In this document: positions 8,045 to 17,210 of the stretch, in pieces
How the letters are laid out: the number at the start of each line of letters is the position of its first letter
Numbering within the stretch: position 1 is the stretch's first letter
Source: Pseudochelatococcus lubricantis
GTDB taxonomy: Bacteria > Pseudomonadota > Alphaproteobacteria > Rhizobiales > Beijerinckiaceae
Reading direction: 5' to 3'
DNA: 64,000 nucleotides
Assembly (NCBI RefSeq): GCF_042432495.1
Contig: NZ_JBHLXC010000003.1
Span: 56,608 to 120,607, forward strand
Notes under the pieces: model-generated
The model's database searches: none
The model's input: only the letters and a program-made list of their open reading frames with translations
Told to the model about the DNA's origin: nothing
Made by a program: the position numbers and the translations under genes

Positions 8045-10563
8045 GGGGTACTTTCCTCTTCTTCCAGGGTGAGCTCGAACGCGTCCTCATCGAAAATGAC
8101 GGACGGCAGATCCTCGCTTTCGGTCGCGAGATTGCTGAGGTCCGGGATCAGTTCTGCGGCCCATTCGACGCCACGCGCCTTGAGCCAGGCGGCGAGGAAC
8201 CCGTCGCGGCCATGCTCGGTGAGGATTTCGCTGATCAGGGCCTGATCGGATTTGGCCGATGCGGCGCAAAGCGCCAGCCCGACTTCCGACAATCCGAGGT
8301 CAAACAGGCGGTTGCCGCGCCGCGACTGGCAGTAGTAGTCCCGCTTGGGCGTGGCCCGTGCGAGGATCTCGATCTGCCTGTCATTGAGGCCGAAACGGCG
8401 ATAGATCGCGGTGATCTGGGGTTCGATGGCGCGCTCGTTGGGCAGCAACAGCCGCGTTGGGCAGCTTTCGATGATCGCCGGCGCGATGGCTGAATTGTCG
8501 ATGTCGGACAGTGACTGCGTGGCGAAGATGACGCTGGCGTTCTTCTTTCGCAGGGTTTTGAGCCATTCCCTGAGTTGGTCCGCGAAGCCTTCGTCGTCGA
8601 GCGCCAGCCAGCCCTCGTCGATGATCAGCAGCGTGGGCCACCCGTCTAGCCGGTCGCCGATGCGGTGGAAGAGATAAGAGAGGACCGCGGGCGCCGCGCC
8701 GGTCCCGACAAGGCCCTCGATTTCGAATGCCTGCACGTCTGCTGAACCAAGATGTTCGGTCTCCGCATCGAGCAGCCGGCCATAGGGACCACCGACGCAA
8801 TAGGCGCGGAGCGCCTGTTTCAGATCATTCGACTGGAGCAGCACGGCGAGGCCGGTGATGGTGCGTTCCCCGACCGGGGCGGAGGCGAGCGAGGTCAGGG
8901 CCGTCCAGATGTGCTCCTTCACCTCCGGGGTGATCTGGATGTTCTCGCGCGTCAGGATCGCCACGATCCAGTCGGCGGCCCAGGCGCGTTCGGCCGTCTC
9001 GTGAATGCGCGCCAGAGGTTGCAGCGAGACGGATGTTTCGGAAGCGTCGGTCAGCTCGCCACCAAGATCGTGCCAGTCACCTTGCATCGCGAGGGCGCAG
9101 GCCCGGATCGAGCCGCCGAAATCGAAGGCAAAGACCTGTGAGCGCGCGTAGCGCCGGAACTGCAAGGCCATTAGCGCCAGCAGCACCGATTTGCCGGCAC
9201 CCGTCGGCCCGACGACAAGCGTATGGCCGACATCGCCGACATGGAGGGAAAACCGGAACGGGGTCGATCCTTCGGTCCTGCCATACAGCAGCGGGGGCGC
9301 GCCGAAGTGATCGTCCCGTTCCGGTCCCGCCCACACGGCGGACGAAGGGACCATGTGGGCAAGGTTGAGCGTCGAGACCGGCGGTTGCCGGACATTCGCA
9401 TAGGCATGTCCGGGCAAGCTGCCGAGCCAGGCGTCGACGGCGTTGACCGTTTCGACCATGACGCTGAAATCGCGGGACTGGATGATCTTCTCGACCAGCC
9501 GCAGCTTTTCGTCGGCGCGGCGGGCGTCCTCGTCCCAAACGGTGACGGTCGCCGTGACATAGGCCATGCCCGCCATGTCGGCGCCAAGTTCCTGCAGGGC
9601 CATGTCGGCATCGGCCGCCTTGTTGGCGGCGTCGGTGTCGACGAGCGCGGATTGCTCGTTGGTCATCACCTCTTTCAGGATGGCGGCAATCGACTTGCGC
9701 TTGGCGAACCACTGGCGCCTGATCTTCGTCAGCAGCCGGGTCGCATCGGTCTTGTCCATGAGGATGGCGCGGGTCGACCAGCGATAGGGAAAGGCCAACC
9801 GGTTCATTTCGTCGAGCAGGCCGGGGGTGGTGGTTGCCGGAAAGCCGGTGATCGTCAGCACCCGGAGATGCTGATTGCCCAGGCGCGGCTCCAGCCCGCC
9901 GGTCAGCGGCTGATCGGCCAGCAGCGCATCGAGATAGGTCGGGGTTTCGGGCACGCGGACGCGATGCCGGTTGATCGAAATCGTCGAATGCAGGTAAGTC
10001 AGCGTCCCGGCGTCATCGAGCCAGCGGCATTCCGGCATAAAACCGTCGAGCAGCGCCAGCACGCGGTCGGTGCGGTCGGCAAAGCCGCGCACCAGTTCCC
10101 AAGGGTTCACGCTCGACGTTTCGCGGCCCTCGTAAAGCCAGGACTCGGAGCGGGCGGCATCCTCGGCGGGCGGAAGCCAGAGGAAGGTCAGGAAATAGCC
10201 AGAGACGAAATGGCTGCCTTTCTCCTCGAAATCGGCCTTGCGCTCGGCATCGACCAGCGCCGATGCGGGATCGGGGAAGCGGCTCGCCGGATAGGTGGCG
10301 GCTTCCGACCGCTGTGCTTCGACGAAGATCGCCCAGCCGGAGCCGAGGCGACGGAAGGCATTGTTAAGGCGGCCAGCGACCGCGACCAGCTCGGCCGCGA
10401 CGGCGGAATCCAGATCGGGACCGCGAAACTTCGCGGTGCGCTGGAACGAGCCGTCCTTGTTGAGGACAACGCCGAAGCCGACCAGCGCTACCCAGGGAAG
10501 GTAATCGGCGAGGCGGGATGCGGTACGGCGGTATTCGGCGAGATTCATCATGGGCTTCCTCAC
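8041..10563 (-). CDS. trbE: TrbE/VirB4 conjugal transfer ATPase
   Basis: VirB4 family ATPase (840 aa) that powers pilus assembly and substrate transfer. Walker A is VGPTGAGKS at about residue 445 and Walker B is TLLIIDEGWLAL near 640. The start is GTG at 10563, overlapping the trbD stop as GTGA; ATG codons at 10551 and 10548 give near-identical products. Length is normal for the family. Confidence 0.96.
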   Translation of the reverse strand: MRKPMMNLAEYRRTASRLADYLPWVALVGFGVVLNKDGSFQRTAKFRGPDLDSAVAAELVAVAGRLNNAFRRLGSGWAIFVEAQRSEAATYPASRFPDPASALVDAERKADFEEKGSHFVSGYFLTFLWLPPAEDAARSESWLYEGRETSSVNPWELVRGFADRTDRVLALLDGFMPECRWLDDAGTLTYLHSTISINRHRVRVPETPTYLDALLADQPLTGGLEPRLGNQHLRVLTITGFPATTTPGLLDEMNRLAFPYRWSTRAILMDKTDATRLLTKIRRQWFAKRKSIAAILKEVMTNEQSALVDTDAANKAADADMALQELGADMAGMAYVTATVTVWDEDARRADEKLRLVEKIIQSRDFSVMVETVNAVDAWLGSLPGHAYANVRQPPVSTLNLAHMVPSSAVWAGPERDDHFGAPPLLYGRTEGSTPFRFSLHVGDVGHTLVVGPTGAGKSVLLALMALQFRRYARSQVFAFDFGGSIRACALAMQGDWHDLGGELTDASETSVSLQPLARIHETAERAWAADWIVAILTRENIQITPEVKEHIWTALTSLASAPVGERTITGLAVLLQSNDLKQALRAYCVGGPYGRLLDAETEHLGSADVQAFEIEGLVGTGAAPAVLSYLFHRIGDRLDGWPTLLIIDEGWLALDDEGFADQLREWLKTLRKKNASVIFATQSLSDIDNSAIAPAIIESCPTRLLLPNERAIEPQITAIYRRFGLNDRQIEILARATPKRDYYCQSRRGNRLFDLGLSEVGLALCAASAKSDQALISEILTEHGRDGFLAAWLKARGVEWAAELIPDLSNLATESEDLPSVIFDEDAFELTLEEEESTP

Positions 10564-10841
10564 ACCGAAAGATGACCGGGGATGCGGAGGTGGCGGCGCG
10601 CGACCTCGACGAAGAGCGGATCGCGCTTGGCGGCCCAGACGGCGGCGATGTGACCGACGGCCCAGATCAGGATGCCGGCCAGCCAGAGCTGGAGGCCGAG
10701 GCCCACGGCTCCGGCCAGCGTGCCATTGAGGATCGCGACGGAGCGTGGCGCTCCGCCAAGCAGGATCGGTTCGGTCAGGGCGCGGTGAACCGGCACACTG
10801 AATCCCGGAACCGCGTCGAGCGCCTCGAAACTCACCGCCAT
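10560..10841 (-). CDS. trbD: TrbD/VirB3 conjugal transfer protein
   Basis: VirB3-like small inner-membrane protein (93 aa) with a hydrophobic hairpin at about 38-68 (LNGTLAGAVGLGLQLWLAGILIWAVGHIAAVW) and a basic C-terminus. The N-terminal VPVHRALTEPILLGGAPR motif is typical of TrbD. It overlaps trbC by one base and trbE by four. Confidence 0.94.
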   Translation of the reverse strand: MAVSFEALDAVPGFSVPVHRALTEPILLGGAPRSVAILNGTLAGAVGLGLQLWLAGILIWAVGHIAAVWAAKRDPLFVEVARRHLRIPGHLSV

Positions 10842-11170
10842 CAGACCAGCGCTCCGCCGCCGAAGCTGAAGAACGAGAGGAAGAAGCTGGACGCCGCGAA
10901 GGCGATGGAGATACCGAAGACGATCTGGATGAGGCGACGGAAGCCGCCGCCGGTATCGCCGAATGCGAGCGTCAGGCCGGTGACGATGATGATGATCACT
11001 GCCACGATCTTGGCCACCGGGCCTTCGACGGATTCAAGGATGGATTGCAGCGGCGCTTCCCAGGGCATGGAGGAGCCAGACGCTTGGGCGGGGGCAGTCA
11101 TCAGGCTCGCCCAGGTGAAGGCGGCGGCGGTCGCCAGATGATGACGGATACGAACGGCGCAACGGATCAT
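10841..11170 (-). CDS. trbC: TrbC/VirB2 conjugative pilin
   Basis: Pilin precursor (109 aa): a long leader ending at PAQA (about residue 29), then a short polar N-terminus, a hydrophobic helix (IVAVIIIIVTGLTLAFGD), a charged turn (GGGFRRLIQ) and a second hydrophobic helix. This is the VirB2/TrbC pattern; in P-type systems the mature pilin is cyclised by the TraF protease, and a TraF gene is present at 31.4 kb. Confidence 0.94.
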   Translation of the reverse strand: MIRCAVRIRHHLATAAAFTWASLMTAPAQASGSSMPWEAPLQSILESVEGPVAKIVAVIIIIVTGLTLAFGDTGGGFRRLIQIVFGISIAFAASSFFLSFFSFGGGALV

Positions 11171-12165
11171 GCAGGTTCTCCTGGAACGTGAGGGATTGAG
11201 GTGTCGGGAAAAGCGAGGGAAATCCGGTAATCGCCGTCGGGGCCGAGCCCTTCGACGCAGGCAAGTTCGGCCAGCCGGCGCGCGGAGCCGCGGCCAGCGA
11301 GGACGGCCACGAGGTCGATGGTCTCCGCGATCATCGCGCGCGGCACAGTGACGACGGCTTCCTGGATGAGTTGTTCGAGGCGGCGCAGGGCGCCGATGCC
11401 GGAACCAGCATGGATGGTGCCGATGCCGCCCGGATGGCCGGTGCCCCAGGCTTTGAGGAGATCGAGCGCCTCGGCGCCGCGCACCTCACCGATCGGAATG
11501 CGGTCCGGACGCAGGCGCAGCGAAGACCGCACCAGTTCCGACAAGGTGGCGACACCATCCTTGGTGCGCATCGCCACGAGATTCGACGCTGCGCATTGCA
11601 GTTCGCGGGTGTCCTCGATGATGACGACCCGATCCTGCGTCTTCGCCACCTCGGCGAGCAGCGCATTGGTCAGCGTCGTTTTACCGGTGGACGTGCCGCC
11701 TGCGACAAGGATGTTGGCGCGGGACGCGACGGCCGCGCGGAGCGTTTCCGCCTGATCGGCGGACATGATGCCGGCGGCCACATAGTCGTCTAGCGTGAAT
11801 ACTGCGACCGCGGGCTTGCGGATGGCGAAGGCGGGTGCGGACACGACCGGCGGCAGCAACCCCTCGAAGCGCTCGCCGGTTTCGGGCAGTTCGGCCGAGA
11901 CGCGCGGGCTGCGCGCATGGACTTCGACGCCGACATGGTGGGCGACCAGCCGCACGATGCGCTCACCGTCAGCGGCGGACAGTATTTCGCCCGTATCGGC
12001 CAACCCTTCGGACAGCCGGTCCACCCAGATGCGTCCGTCCGGGTTCAGCATGACCTCGACGACAGACGGGTCTTGCAGCAGGGTTGAGATGGCAGGCCCG
12101 AGCGCTGTCCGGAGCATGCGCGCGCCGCGGTCCACATTTGCCTGTTTGTGGTTGATGCCTGGCAT
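11167..12165 (-). CDS. trbB: TrbB/VirB11 conjugal transfer ATPase
   Basis: VirB11-type hexameric ATPase (332 aa). Walker A AGGTSTGKTT at about 155-165, Asp box RVVIIEDTREL, Walker B-like LRLRPDRIPIGEVRG and a His box (GHPGGIGTIHAGS). It is the first gene of the Trb operon. In related elements a copG gene and traG lie directly upstream; here they are 13.5 kb away beyond the metal cargo. Confidence 0.96.
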   Translation of the reverse strand: MPGINHKQANVDRGARMLRTALGPAISTLLQDPSVVEVMLNPDGRIWVDRLSEGLADTGEILSAADGERIVRLVAHHVGVEVHARSPRVSAELPETGERFEGLLPPVVSAPAFAIRKPAVAVFTLDDYVAAGIMSADQAETLRAAVASRANILVAGGTSTGKTTLTNALLAEVAKTQDRVVIIEDTRELQCAASNLVAMRTKDGVATLSELVRSSLRLRPDRIPIGEVRGAEALDLLKAWGTGHPGGIGTIHAGSGIGALRRLEQLIQEAVVTVPRAMIAETIDLVAVLAGRGSARRLAELACVEGLGPDGDYRISLAFPDTSIPHVPGEPA

Positions 12166-12562
12166 CTCGTCCCCGTTCCACCGGGGAGGCGAGAGACGAT
12201 CCCCGGATGGGGATCACTAAAAGAGACACAAAACAGGTCGTTTCAACAAGTTTCGGTCGTCGTAGTAGTGTGGGATAAAATTACAGGAGAACGGCGGTGT
12301 GCCTGACCAGTCGGATGATCTGCAGGCACACCGGCATGCTCTCGACTGATTCGACCGGCCCGTGGCGTCAGGCCGCCTCGCCGGGACCGAGCCGACGTTC
12401 GCCCCAGGTGGTCCGCTCTCGGAAATCATGTCGCAAGTGGCTTAGCACTTGCGATAAAGTCTTGTGAAACGAATAGCCGCGACTTTCCGGGTGCAGCCGA
12501 TCTATTGCGGGTTTCAGGAATTGCGCGAGATTGAGGCGCGCGCGCTCCATCTATAAGCAATA
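12166..12562. other. Intergenic junction between trbB and metal-resistance cargo
   Basis: About 400 bases without a secure gene. It contains a strong inverted repeat, GGTGTGCCTG at 12296-12305 and CAGGCACACC at 12323-12332 (10 of 10 paired, 17-base loop). A minus-strand frame at 12368-12550 could encode 60 residues beginning MERARLNLAQFLKP, but it has no visible ribosome site and no recognised family. The stretch should hold the trbB promoter and marks the point where cargo was inserted. Confidence 0.6.
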
Positions 12563-12590
12563 ATTTCAACAAAACATGAAACGTTGAAAT
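12563..12590. promoter_or_regulatory. Putative ArsR operator upstream of arsR
   Basis: Perfect inverted repeat ATTTCAAC (12563-12570) and GTTGAAAT (12583-12590) with a 12-base spacer, ending 3 bases before the arsR ATG. The same TCAAC-N12-GTTGA core occurs upstream of the second arsR at 20177-20198, which supports a shared operator for both repressors. Confidence 0.75.
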
Positions 12591-12593
12591 GAT

Positions 12594-12959
12594 ATGGACG
12601 AAAACGACGCGCTCGCGGGCTTCGCCGCGCTCTCTCACAAGGACCGCTTGCGGATAATCCGCATGTTGGTCGTCGCGGGGGCTGACGGCATGGCCGCTGG
12701 TGCCATCGCCGGCGCGCTCGATGATGCGCCGCCGTCGCGCGTCTCCTTCCATCTCAAGGAACTGGAGCGTGCCGGACTCGTGCAGGGGCGGCGAGATGGC
12801 AAGTCGATCATCTACAGCGCCAACTGGCCGGCGCTCTCCGATCTCGTCGCCTTCCTCATGCACGACTGCTGCCAAGGTCACTGCAAATATTGCGATCAAG
12901 CGATTGCCCTGTTCGCGAAATGCGAGGGCCGCCCAACCGGTACGATCCGCTGCGAATAG
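12594..12959 (+). CDS. arsR: ArsR family arsenic-responsive repressor
   Basis: Winged-helix repressor (121 aa): ALSHKDRLRIIRMLV, then the recognition helix SRVSFHLKELERAGLV and the wing GRRDGKSIIYSA. A C-terminal cysteine group (DCCQGHCKYC) resembles the arsenite site of ArsR proteins that bind with C-terminal rather than helix-3 cysteines. It is 58 percent or so alike by eye to the second ArsR at 20206 (an impression, not a computed value), so they are probably paralogues. An operator palindrome lies directly in front of the start. Confidence 0.9.
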   Translation: MDENDALAGFAALSHKDRLRIIRMLVVAGADGMAAGAIAGALDDAPPSRVSFHLKELERAGLVQGRRDGKSIIYSANWPALSDLVAFLMHDCCQGHCKYCDQAIALFAKCEGRPTGTIRCE

Positions 12960-12967
12960 GACTGCCG

Positions 12968-13903
12968 ATGCAGAAAGCCCTCGCCTTTGTTGAAAACAAT
13001 CTCCTGCTGCTGGCCGTTGTAACGGCCGCGCTTGGCCTGCTCGTCCCTTCGCTCGGCATGGTCCTTGAAAGCGGCATAAGCCCGCTTCTGGCATTGCTGA
13101 TGCTGGTCATCAGCCTGACATTCGACGCTCACGCCGTGAAGCTGGTTTTCCGGAAGCCGAGCCGGCAGCTTTGGGCGCTTGGCCTCGTCTATGGTCCCAT
13201 GTCGCTCGCCGGATGGCTCACCGGGCGGCTGTTCTTCGGCTCTGGGCCGCTGGCCGCCGGTCAAACCCTTGTCGGCACTCTGCCGACTGACGTTTCCGCT
13301 CCGTTGCTGGTCCTGCTCGCACGCGGCAATGTCGCCCTCGCGGCGGTCCTCAATGCGGTCAACACAGTGCTTTCGCCCTTCATCGTGCCGATCCTGTTCC
13401 TGCTTCTCACCGGAATCGAGCTGCAAGTTCCCATCGGGGCGATCATCATGGAATTAGTGCTGATCGTGGTGCTGCCGACCGTGATCGGGGTCTACCTACG
13501 CACGCGATACCCGGAAGCGGTCGGCCGACACGATGGCCTCTATCCCTCTCTTGGTTCGGTGCTCTACCTGCTCCTGCTTCTGGCGGTCGTGGGTCCAAAC
13601 GCCGAAACAATCCTCGGCTATGGCTGGTTCGCCCTCCTAATCGCGCTGGCCGCGCTCACGCTGAACCTGATCGGCTATGCGGTCGGGTCCATCGCAAAAG
13701 TCTTTGTGGCCGACCGGCAAGAGCTGATCGCCTACCTGTTCACGGTGAGCAAAAAGGAGTTCTCCATTGCGGCGGCGTTCGTAGCGGCGTCCGGGTTGCC
13801 CTCGGAAATCGCCGTGCCTGCCGCCTTCTTCGCTGTGATCCAGATGATTACGTCACCGATCGCCGCAAAGATTTTGGCATCGAGAGGCCCGGCGCTGCGG
13901 TGA
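12968..13903 (+). CDS. Bile acid:sodium symporter (BASS) superfamily transporter
   Basis: Polytopic membrane protein (311 aa) with about nine to ten hydrophobic segments, in the superfamily that includes ACR3 arsenite pumps but distinct from the ACR3 at 21568. The start ATG at 12968 (MQKALAFVENN) was chosen because the longer frame overlaps arsR. The tail motif VSKKEFSIAAAFVAASGLPSEIAVPAAFFAVIQ matches arsenic-associated BASS proteins. It lies 8 bases behind arsR, so it is likely arsenic-regulated; the substrate is unknown. Confidence 0.82.
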   Translation: MQKALAFVENNLLLLAVVTAALGLLVPSLGMVLESGISPLLALLMLVISLTFDAHAVKLVFRKPSRQLWALGLVYGPMSLAGWLTGRLFFGSGPLAAGQTLVGTLPTDVSAPLLVLLARGNVALAAVLNAVNTVLSPFIVPILFLLLTGIELQVPIGAIIMELVLIVVLPTVIGVYLRTRYPEAVGRHDGLYPSLGSVLYLLLLLAVVGPNAETILGYGWFALLIALAALTLNLIGYAVGSIAKVFVADRQELIAYLFTVSKKEFSIAAAFVAASGLPSEIAVPAAFFAVIQMITSPIAAKILASRGPALR

Positions 13904-13910
13904 GCAGTCA

Positions 13911-14327
13911 TTAGGTTCTGGCTGGCAGCGGAGACAGGCTCTCTATTATCCTACAATCTGCGACCAGCCCGCATCCACACTGGTCTATCATCCTGTCCAG
14001 TTCCGACTTGAGCGCAGTTAGGTCTTCGATTTTTCGCTCGACTTCCTTCCGGTGCTCCTTTGCAATCGCATCAATCGCCGCGCAGGACTGCGAACGATCG
14101 TCGGCCAGCTTGAGAAACTCCCTGATCTGATCGAGCGAGAAACCAAGCTCGCGCGCACGCCTGATGAAGCTGAGGCGGTTGAGGTGGCCCGGCTCATATG
14201 CACGGTAGTTGCCATCGGTACGCGAGGGTGCGGGCAGGAGACCGTTCTTCTCGTAGAACCGGATCGTCTCGACCTTGGTCCCCGTTCGTCTAGCCAATTG
14301 GCCGATCATCAGAATTCTGTCGTTCAT
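13911..14327 (-). CDS. MerR family heavy-metal regulator (CadR/PbrR-like)
   Basis: MerR-type activator (138 aa): N-terminal HTH (MIGQLARRTGTKVETIRFYEKNGLL), a long dimerisation helix and cysteines at residues 82, 117, 119 and 125 (SQSC; DQCGCGLVADC). A Cys near 80 plus a C-terminal Cys pair is the lead/cadmium/zinc ligand set of CadR, PbrR and ZntR. It diverges from the P-type ATPase across an operator with the long 19-base promoter spacer typical of this family. Confidence 0.9.
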   Translation of the reverse strand: MNDRILMIGQLARRTGTKVETIRFYEKNGLLPAPSRTDGNYRAYEPGHLNRLSFIRRARELGFSLDQIREFLKLADDRSQSCAAIDAIAKEHRKEVERKIEDLTALKSELDRMIDQCGCGLVADCRIIESLSPLPART

Positions 14328-14330
14328 CTC

Positions 14331-14361
14331 TTGACCCTATAGTTACTACAGGGTCTATCTA
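14331..14361 (+). promoter_or_regulatory. MerR-type promoter/operator of the P-type ATPase operon
   Basis: A -35 box TTGACC (14331-14336) and a -10 box TATCTA (14356-14361) are 19 bases apart, the suboptimal spacing MerR activators correct. Between and across them lies a near-perfect dyad: GACCCTATAG and CTACAGGGTC around TTA (14333-14355, one mismatch). Transcription would begin near 14368, which rules out the ATG at 14364 as the ATPase start. Confidence 0.85.
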
Positions 14362-14393
14362 CAATGTCACATCGGGAAAGTCGAGGTGACATC

Positions 14394-16526
14394 ATGGCGG
14401 CAGCGAGCCCTTACAGACTGCGTGTAGAAGGCATGGACTGCGCCTCCTGCGCGTTGAAAATTGAAACGGTGATGCAACGCCTGCCGGGCGTTAGCGACAT
14501 TCATGTCAGCTACGCCAACGAGACGCTCGCATTGCAACTGGATGAGGACCGTACGGCTCTCGGCACCATTGAGCAAAAGATCCGAGCGCTCGGCTACACA
14601 CCAGTGATCGAGCAGACCGAGGCAAAGGCGAGCCCACCTCGGAAACGCAGCACGGAGGCGTGGTGGAAAGGCAGCAAGGGTCGGCTTGTGCTCCTTACCG
14701 GCGCGTTGTTCATCCTTGCCTTCGCCCTCGCGCGTGTCCTGCCCGAATCGGAGCAATGGCTATACTCGGGCGCTGCATTGATCAGCATCATCCCGTTCGC
14801 GAGGCGGGCGGTCGCCGGCGCGATGTCCGGCTCCCCCTTCACCATCGAGACGCTGATGACGGTCGCGGCACTCGGCGCGGTCGCCATCGGCGAGGCCGAA
14901 GAAGCTGCTGTCGTGATCTTTCTGTTCGCAGTGGGCGAATTGCTTGAAACCGTGGCGGCCGGCCGTGCGCGCGCTGGCATTGAAGCACTGATCGATCTCG
15001 TGCCTCGGGCCGCGTTCCGCGAGCGTGATGGTGTTGTTGAGAAGGTCGCCGCAGAAGATCTGGCCGTCGGTGATGTTGTCGTTGTTCGGCCTGGTGACCG
15101 TGTGCCGTCTGACGGCACGGTGATTGACGGCGTTTCTGAGGTCGATGAGGCCCCGGTGACAGGCGAATCCGTGCCCGTGCTGAAAGAAGCCGGCGCAAAC
15201 GTCTATGCCGGCAGCATCAATGCAAATGGCGAGTTGCGGGTGTCGATCAGCCATGTCGCGGCCGACAACACCATCGCCCGTATCATCCACATGGTCGAGG
15301 AAGCCCAGGAATCAAAGGCCCCGACGGCGCGTATGATCGACCGTTTCAGCCGCTGGTACACGCCGGGCGCGATGGTCGTCGCGGCTCTGATCGTTGTCGT
15401 GCCGCCGCTCGCCTTCGGCGGTGACTGGATGACATGGGTGTATCGGGGTCTCGCGACGTTGCTGATTGCTTGTCCCTGCGCGCTCGTGATTTCCACACCG
15501 GCGGCTATTGCTTCGGGTCTTGCCGCCGGTGCGCGTCAGGGACTGTTGATCAAGGGCGGCGCGACGCTGGAAACACTTGGCAAGGTCGTAACCGTTGCCT
15601 TCGACAAGACGGGAACGCTGACGCGTGGCCACCCCCAGGTGACGGACATTGTGCCGATCAATGGTGATGAGAACTCCGTCCTTGCCATCGCGGCGGCCGT
15701 CGAGCGCAGCACCAGCCATCCTCTCGGGATTGCAATCGTGGAGGCGGCAAAGGTGCGGGGGCTCGAACTGCCCGCCACCTTCGGGGGCGGCGTTGCCACA
15801 CCCGGCAAAGCGGTCACAGCGCGGTTGAAGGACGGCTTCGCTTCGGTCGGGTCTCCCCGTCACGCCGCCGAACAAACGGGCCTCGAAGAGAGCATCGTTG
15901 ACACGATCACCGGGCTGGAGAGCCAGGGCAAGACGGTCGTCGTGCTCATCAAGGGCAAGACCATCGAGGGATTGATCGCCTTGCGCGACGAGCCGCGCGA
16001 CGACGCTATCGAAGGTGTGAAGCGGCTGACAGATCGCGGCGTGCGCCCTCTGATGCTGACCGGCGACAACAAGCGCACGGCCGACGCCATTGCGGCTCAT
16101 CTCGGCCTTGAGGCGAGCGCCGAACTTCTGCCCGACGCCAAGCTCGCCGAGATCGGCCGCCTCAGGGCTGATGGACCGATTGCCATGGTGGGAGACGGTA
16201 TCAACGACGCTCCGGCGCTCGCTGCTGCCTCCGTTGGCGTTGCCATGGGTGCGGGCACCGACGTCGCGCTGGAAACCGCTGATGCCGCGCTGCTCAGAAA
16301 CCGGGTGACGGGTATCGCTGATCTCATCGGATTGTCGCAGGCGACGCTCGGCAATATCTGGCAGAACATCGCAATAGCGCTTGGTCTGAAGGCTGTCTTC
16401 CTCGTGACGACTCTATTCGGCATTACCACGCTCTGGATGGCCATCCTCGCCGATACGGGCGCTACTGTCCTCGTTACGGCCAATGCGCTGCGCCTGCTGA
16501 CCTGGCGCGGCACCCGCGACAAATGA
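14394..16526 (+). CDS. cadA: P1B-type heavy-metal ATPase (CadA/ZntA/PbrA-like)
   Basis: ATP-driven efflux pump for Cd/Zn/Pb (710 aa). One N-terminal heavy-metal domain with GMDCASC, the ion-channel motif CPC (LLIACPCALVIS), phosphorylation site DKTGT, TGES, TGDN and the hinge GDGINDAPAL are all present. I prefer the ATG at 14394 to that at 14364 because the former has a GAGGTGAC ribosome site and the latter precedes the predicted transcription start. It heads an operon with CDF, PCuAC, SCO, CcdA and LspA genes. Confidence 0.95.
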   Translation: MAAASPYRLRVEGMDCASCALKIETVMQRLPGVSDIHVSYANETLALQLDEDRTALGTIEQKIRALGYTPVIEQTEAKASPPRKRSTEAWWKGSKGRLVLLTGALFILAFALARVLPESEQWLYSGAALISIIPFARRAVAGAMSGSPFTIETLMTVAALGAVAIGEAEEAAVVIFLFAVGELLETVAAGRARAGIEALIDLVPRAAFRERDGVVEKVAAEDLAVGDVVVVRPGDRVPSDGTVIDGVSEVDEAPVTGESVPVLKEAGANVYAGSINANGELRVSISHVAADNTIARIIHMVEEAQESKAPTARMIDRFSRWYTPGAMVVAALIVVVPPLAFGGDWMTWVYRGLATLLIACPCALVISTPAAIASGLAAGARQGLLIKGGATLETLGKVVTVAFDKTGTLTRGHPQVTDIVPINGDENSVLAIAAAVERSTSHPLGIAIVEAAKVRGLELPATFGGGVATPGKAVTARLKDGFASVGSPRHAAEQTGLEESIVDTITGLESQGKTVVVLIKGKTIEGLIALRDEPRDDAIEGVKRLTDRGVRPLMLTGDNKRTADAIAAHLGLEASAELLPDAKLAEIGRLRADGPIAMVGDGINDAPALAAASVGVAMGAGTDVALETADAALLRNRVTGIADLIGLSQATLGNIWQNIAIALGLKAVFLVTTLFGITTLWMAILADTGATVLVTANALRLLTWRGTRDK

Positions 16527-16592
16527 GCTTGAACAGTGCGCACATGCAGGTCGCGGCTTCCACTTCTCGCCAAGAAAGCCGAGGTATAATTT

Positions 16593-17210
16593 ATGAGTAA
16601 TCAGTCCCAGGGCAGTGCCAATTCATCCGAGAAGAGCGAACAATGGGCGCTCGCATGGGTACTTGCGATTAATACTGCCCAGGCAGCCATTGTGGGAGGA
16701 TTAGGTTGGTGGGCTCAGTCAACAGGATTGATGGGCTCTGCACTCGATAATCTTGGCGATGCCGGTGTCTACGCCATCAGCCTTTTCGTCGTAGGTCGCG
16801 GTTTGGCGGCGAAGGTTCGCGTTGCGCGGCTGTCGGGTATGCTCCTGATAGTATTCGCCGGTTTGCTTCTGTTTGAGGTTGGCCGACGCTTCTTCACTGG
16901 CTCCGATCCGATCGGGCCGGTCATGATCGCCGTGGCAATCGCGAGCGCGCTTACGAATATGATCTGCATGTGGTTCCTGAAATCACATCGGGAAAGTGGC
17001 GTGCATCTGCAAGCCTCATGGATATTCACGACAAACGATATGCTCGTGAACTCGGCGATCGCTGTTTCTGGTCTTGCAGTAATTCTTTTCAATTCGCCTT
17101 ATCCGGATCTGATCATTGGCTTGGGTGTGGTTGTAGTCGTTGTCAGAAGCGGCTTCGAAATCCTTGAGAAGGCCGGCGAAGCTGGAAAAGGAGAAAAGGA
17201 ACATGACTAG
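16593..17210 (+). CDS. Cation transporter, short CDF-type membrane protein
   Basis: Protein of 205 residues with about six transmembrane segments and the CDF-like first helices (NTAQAAIVGGLGWWAQSTGLMGSALDNLGDAGVYAISL, where DNLGD replaces the usual HxxxD). It lacks the cytoplasmic C-terminal domain of full-length CDFs. This short form is often found beside cadmium/lead ATPases. Substrate unproven. Its 3' end overlaps the next gene by 8 bases. Confidence 0.8.
   Translation: MSNQSQGSANSSEKSEQWALAWVLAINTAQAAIVGGLGWWAQSTGLMGSALDNLGDAGVYAISLFVVGRGLAAKVRVARLSGMLLIVFAGLLLFEVGRRFFTGSDPIGPVMIAVAIASALTNMICMWFLKSHRESGVHLQASWIFTTNDMLVNSAIAVSGLAVILFNSPYPDLIIGLGVVVVVVRSGFEILEKAGEAGKGEKEHD

Noticed and set aside
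12368..12550. 60-residue minus-strand ORF between trbB and arsR
   Set aside because: No ribosome site, no recognised family; recorded only in the intergenic entry.
14364..14393. Ten extra codons at the start of the P-type ATPase
   Set aside because: The ATG at 14364 lies upstream of the predicted transcription start of the MerR-type promoter and has no ribosome site; ATG 14394 has one.
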